DNA of 7,628 nucleotides from an uncultured Clostridia bacterium (GTDB lineage Bacteria; Bacillota; Clostridia; Christensenellales; Borkfalkiaceae). The stretch covers positions 1-7,628 of the forward strand of contig CAMWHW010000042.1 in the NCBI GenBank assembly GCA_947174175.1, read 5' to 3'. Positions within the stretch are counted from its first letter, which is position 1, and the number at the start of each line of letters is the position of its first letter. A program made the position numbers and the translations under genes. The notes below the pieces were generated by a model, which did not search any database, had not been told where the DNA came from, and worked only from the letters and a program-made list of their open reading frames with translations. Of the stretch, positions 5,451 through 7,628 are shown one piece after another.

Positions 5451-6767
5451 ATGGCAGAGGTATTGATTTCGGCGATAAGCACGCCCCCGGGAGTGGGCGG
5501 CGTGGCAATAGTCAGGGTGAGCGGTCAAGGCGCGCTTTGTCTTGCGGAAAAAATATTTTCACCGTCGGGCAAAACGTCGGTTAAAGATTTCACGCCCAAC
5601 TATATGTACACGGGCAATATTCTCTGCGACGGCTTTTCCGACTACGGAATGTGCGTGTATTTCAAGGCGCCAAAAAGCTACACGGGGGAGGACGTCGTAG
5701 AATTTTACTGCCACGGCGGCACGGAGATTGCTCGCGGCGTTTTAAAGGCAACGCTTAATGCGGGCGCGCGTACGGCAGAGCGCGGAGAGTTTACCAAGCG
5801 CGCGTTCATAAACGGCAAACTTTCGCTGTCGTCGGCGGAGGGCGTTATAGATATGATTAACGCCGAAAGCCTTGCCGAAGTGCGCGCGGGCGGTTTGCTG
5901 TACTCCGAAAAGCTGACTGCCGAGATTAAAAAAATACAGTCCTCGCTTACCGATATTCTGGCGGGCATTGCCGCCGACACCGACTATCCCGAGGAGGATA
6001 TAGACAAGTGCGAGCTTGCCTCGCTTTCAACCGATTTGCAGGCTATCTGCACCTCTCTGGACGGCTTAATTACGGCATATTCGGGGGGTAAACTCATAAA
6101 AAGCGGCGTTTCTGTCGCAATTTGCGGTGCGCCAAACGTCGGCAAGTCGTCCCTTCTTAACGCGCTTCTGGGTTATGATAAGGCAATCGTTTCACCCGTT
6201 GCTGGCACCACGCGCGACGCGGTCGAGGGCACTATAATTATCGACGGAGTAAAGTATCACTTAACCGATACGGCGGGCATAAGGGAGCAGGCGGGCGACA
6301 TCGAAAGCATAGGAATCGAGCGCGCCAAACGCGCCGTAAACACTGCCGACGTCGTCGTGTGCGTTTCGGACTGCGCAGACTTTTCCGCGGCGGACGGAGT
6401 GGAAGCGGACAGACTTTTAAAGGTCTTTTCCAAGGTGGACGGCAGTAAAGCGTTCGGCGGTTACGACGTCGCTATATCCTCGCTCACGGGCGCGGGACTT
6501 GAAGAATTAAAAAATAAGCTCGCGGCTAAGGCGACGGGCGGAAGGTCGCTGGACAACGCCTACGTCATTGAAGAGAGGCACTATTCCGCGTTGAAGCGCG
6601 CAAGGGAAAAGCTTGCCGCGGCGGTTGCGGGTATGCAAAGTTTTCCTTTGGATATAATCTCTCTCGACGTACGCGAGGGGTGGCGCATACTCGGCGAAAT
6701 CACGGGCGAGACCGCCGACGAGGAAATTATAAACACGGTATTTGCAAAGTTCTGTGTGGGTAAATAA
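5451..6767 (+). CDS. mnmE: tRNA modification GTPase MnmE
   Basis: MnmE, with its partner MnmG, installs the aminomethyl-type modification on U34 of tRNAs that read split codon boxes, using GTP hydrolysis and a methylene-tetrahydrofolate donor. The 438-residue protein has the N-terminal folate-binding domain beginning with AISTPPGVGGVAIVRVSG (8-25). The inserted G domain shows G1 GAPNVGKSS (226-234), G2 TTRD (253-256), G3 DTAG (273-276) and a G5-like SSLTG (343-347). G4 reads SKVD (327-330) where NKxD is usual. The C-terminus is FCVGK, giving the family's terminal C-x-G-K with the important Cys435, so the protein is complete. An in-frame TGA at 5445 lies two codons before the ATG at 5451, which fixes this start as the first possible one; no clear Shine-Dalgarno precedes it. 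mnmG is not adjacent, and a LysR-type gene follows after 12 bases. Confidence 0.96.
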   Translation: MAEVLISAISTPPGVGGVAIVRVSGQGALCLAEKIFSPSGKTSVKDFTPNYMYTGNILCDGFSDYGMCVYFKAPKSYTGEDVVEFYCHGGTEIARGVLKATLNAGARTAERGEFTKRAFINGKLSLSSAEGVIDMINAESLAEVRAGGLLYSEKLTAEIKKIQSSLTDILAGIAADTDYPEEDIDKCELASLSTDLQAICTSLDGLITAYSGGKLIKSGVSVAICGAPNVGKSSLLNALLGYDKAIVSPVAGTTRDAVEGTIIIDGVKYHLTDTAGIREQAGDIESIGIERAKRAVNTADVVVCVSDCADFSAADGVEADRLLKVFSKVDGSKAFGGYDVAISSLTGAGLEELKNKLAAKATGGRSLDNAYVIEERHYSALKRAREKLAAAVAGMQSFPLDIISLDVREGWRILGEITGETADEEIINTVFAKFCVGK

Positions 6768-6779
6768 GGAGTGTAAAAT

Positions 6780-7628
6780 ATGGTTAATCTCGAATTGTAC
6801 AGAGTGTTTTATACCGTTGCAAAATTCGGCAGTTCTACGCGCGCGGCGGAGGAGCTTTTTATATCCCAGCCCGCCGTTTCTCAGGCGATAAAGCAGCTTG
6901 AAAACCAGCTCGGCACGACTCTGTTCAATCGCACCCATATGGGTATGGAGCTTTCCACGCAGGGCGGCAAACTGATATTCAAACAGGTGGAGGAAGCGCT
7001 CGCATTGTTGGACGACGCCGAGAGCAAGCTTTTGGAGCTTAAAACGACCGCGACTGGCACAATAAGGATAGGTGCAACCGACGCCATTTTCTCGCACATA
7101 CTCGCGGATAAAATCGTGGCTTACAACCAGAAATATCCCGCGGTAAAGTTCGAGCTTTTAACGGGCACCACGCCCGAAACGCTTGACCAGCTGAAAGAGG
7201 GCAAGTGCGACGTCGGGTTTATAAATCTGCCCGTCGACGACAAGGACGTCAATTTTACGGGAACGGTCGCGCACCTTTCGGACGTCTTCGTCGCAGGCGG
7301 AAAATTCGGGCATCTCAAAGGCAAAAAGGTCAACCTTGCGGACTTGCAGGGCTATCCGCTTTTAATGATAGAAAGCAACACCATTGCGCGCCGAGCGCTG
7401 TCCGCGTATACGCAGACCCTCGGCATACAGCTCCACCCCGACATAGAGGTGGAAAACTGGGATCTGATGATGAAGTTCGCAAGCAGCGGCATGGGCATAG
7501 GCTGCGTTCCGCGCGAGTACGCCGCGCCCCTTCTTGAAAGCGGAGAGCTGTTCGAAGTGGACGTCGTGCCCCATTTACCCGTGCGCGGCGTGGGTATAGC
7601 GCTTCCCAAAAACACCCCCGTGCAGTAC
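6780..7628 (+). CDS. LysR-family transcriptional regulator (partial, 3' end outside window)
   Basis: The frame is open from the ATG at 6780 to the window edge, giving 283 residues; LysR proteins are usually 290-330 long, so only a short C-terminal part is missing. Residues 3-62 form the winged helix-turn-helix with the hallmark AAEELFISQPAVSQAIKQLENQLGTTLFNR (22-51). A long linker helix follows (about 63-90), then the effector-binding domain starting at GTIRIGAT (93-100), with NWDLMMKFASSGMGIGCVPREYA as the typical late core. Such proteins activate or repress target genes in response to a small molecule; the ligand cannot be told from sequence. AAGGAG (6766-6771), overlapping the mnmE stop codon, lies 8 bases before the start, so the gene is probably co-transcribed with mnmE and translationally linked. 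LysR regulators often control a divergent neighbour, but none is seen on the upstream side, so its target is probably downstream or elsewhere. Confidence 0.93.
   Translation, partial: MVNLELYRVFYTVAKFGSSTRAAEELFISQPAVSQAIKQLENQLGTTLFNRTHMGMELSTQGGKLIFKQVEEALALLDDAESKLLELKTTATGTIRIGATDAIFSHILADKIVAYNQKYPAVKFELLTGTTPETLDQLKEGKCDVGFINLPVDDKDVNFTGTVAHLSDVFVAGGKFGHLKGKKVNLADLQGYPLLMIESNTIARRALSAYTQTLGIQLHPDIEVENWDLMMKFASSGMGIGCVPREYAAPLLESGELFEVDVVPHLPVRGVGIALPKNTPVQY

Noticed and set aside
6507..7097. 196-codon minus-strand open frame across the mnmE/LysR junction
   Set aside because: It lies opposite two well-identified genes, and shows no family resemblance or ribosome site.
1..7628. CRISPR array, tRNA or rRNA genes, insertion sequence
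   Set aside because: I found no regularly spaced direct repeats, no cloverleaf with the TTCGA arm, no rRNA-like stretch, and no transposase or terminal inverted repeats.

Overview
The window looks like a chromosomal segment from a low-to-mid GC Gram-positive bacterium, probably an uncultured, gut-type Clostridia lineage (Bacillota). This rests on the linkage ecfA1/ecfA2-ecfT-truA, which is a Bacillota arrangement, on sigma-A type promoters, on purine-rich ribosome binding sites, and on the style of the proteins. Codon use in the main genes favours GC-rich codons (for example 37 G/C in positions 1321-1380), while the first ~500 bases are very AT-rich (10 G/C in positions 241-300). The left end may therefore be an accessory insertion.

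Layout. Positions 9-227 (-) encode a 72-residue Cro/CI-type repressor, divergent from a 63-codon small unknown gene (300-491, +). Between them is a consensus sigma-A promoter whose spacer is filled by a perfect 9-3-9 palindrome, with a second copy of the half-site next to the repressor start. This looks like a compact autoregulated switch. Positions 492-827 hold no protein gene. They contain a strongly structured, probably free-standing RNA (about 497-674, outer stem plus internal hairpins and a possible pseudoknot), an excellent intrinsic terminator (677-713), and a strong extended -10 promoter (753-781) for the next operon.

The core operon is ecfA (828-2717, both ECF ATPases fused in one 629-residue protein), ecfT (2710-3555) and truA (3552-4331), with overlapping reading frames. 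EcfA and EcfT form the general energising module for vitamin and metal uptake; no substrate-binding S component is encoded here. TruA is a tRNA pseudouridine synthase that shares the transcript. Next comes an unknown four-helix membrane protein with a long Gly/Gln/Pro-rich tail (4418-5338), closed by a clear terminator (5351-5383).

A new promoter (5382-5410) drives mnmE (5451-6767), a GTPase for wobble-uridine modification of tRNA. It is followed after 12 bases by a LysR-type regulator (6780 to the window end, C-terminus cut). Two tRNA-modification genes thus flank the membrane-protein gene. The most unusual item is the structured RNA at 497-674; the protein genes from 828 on are mostly conserved housekeeping types.
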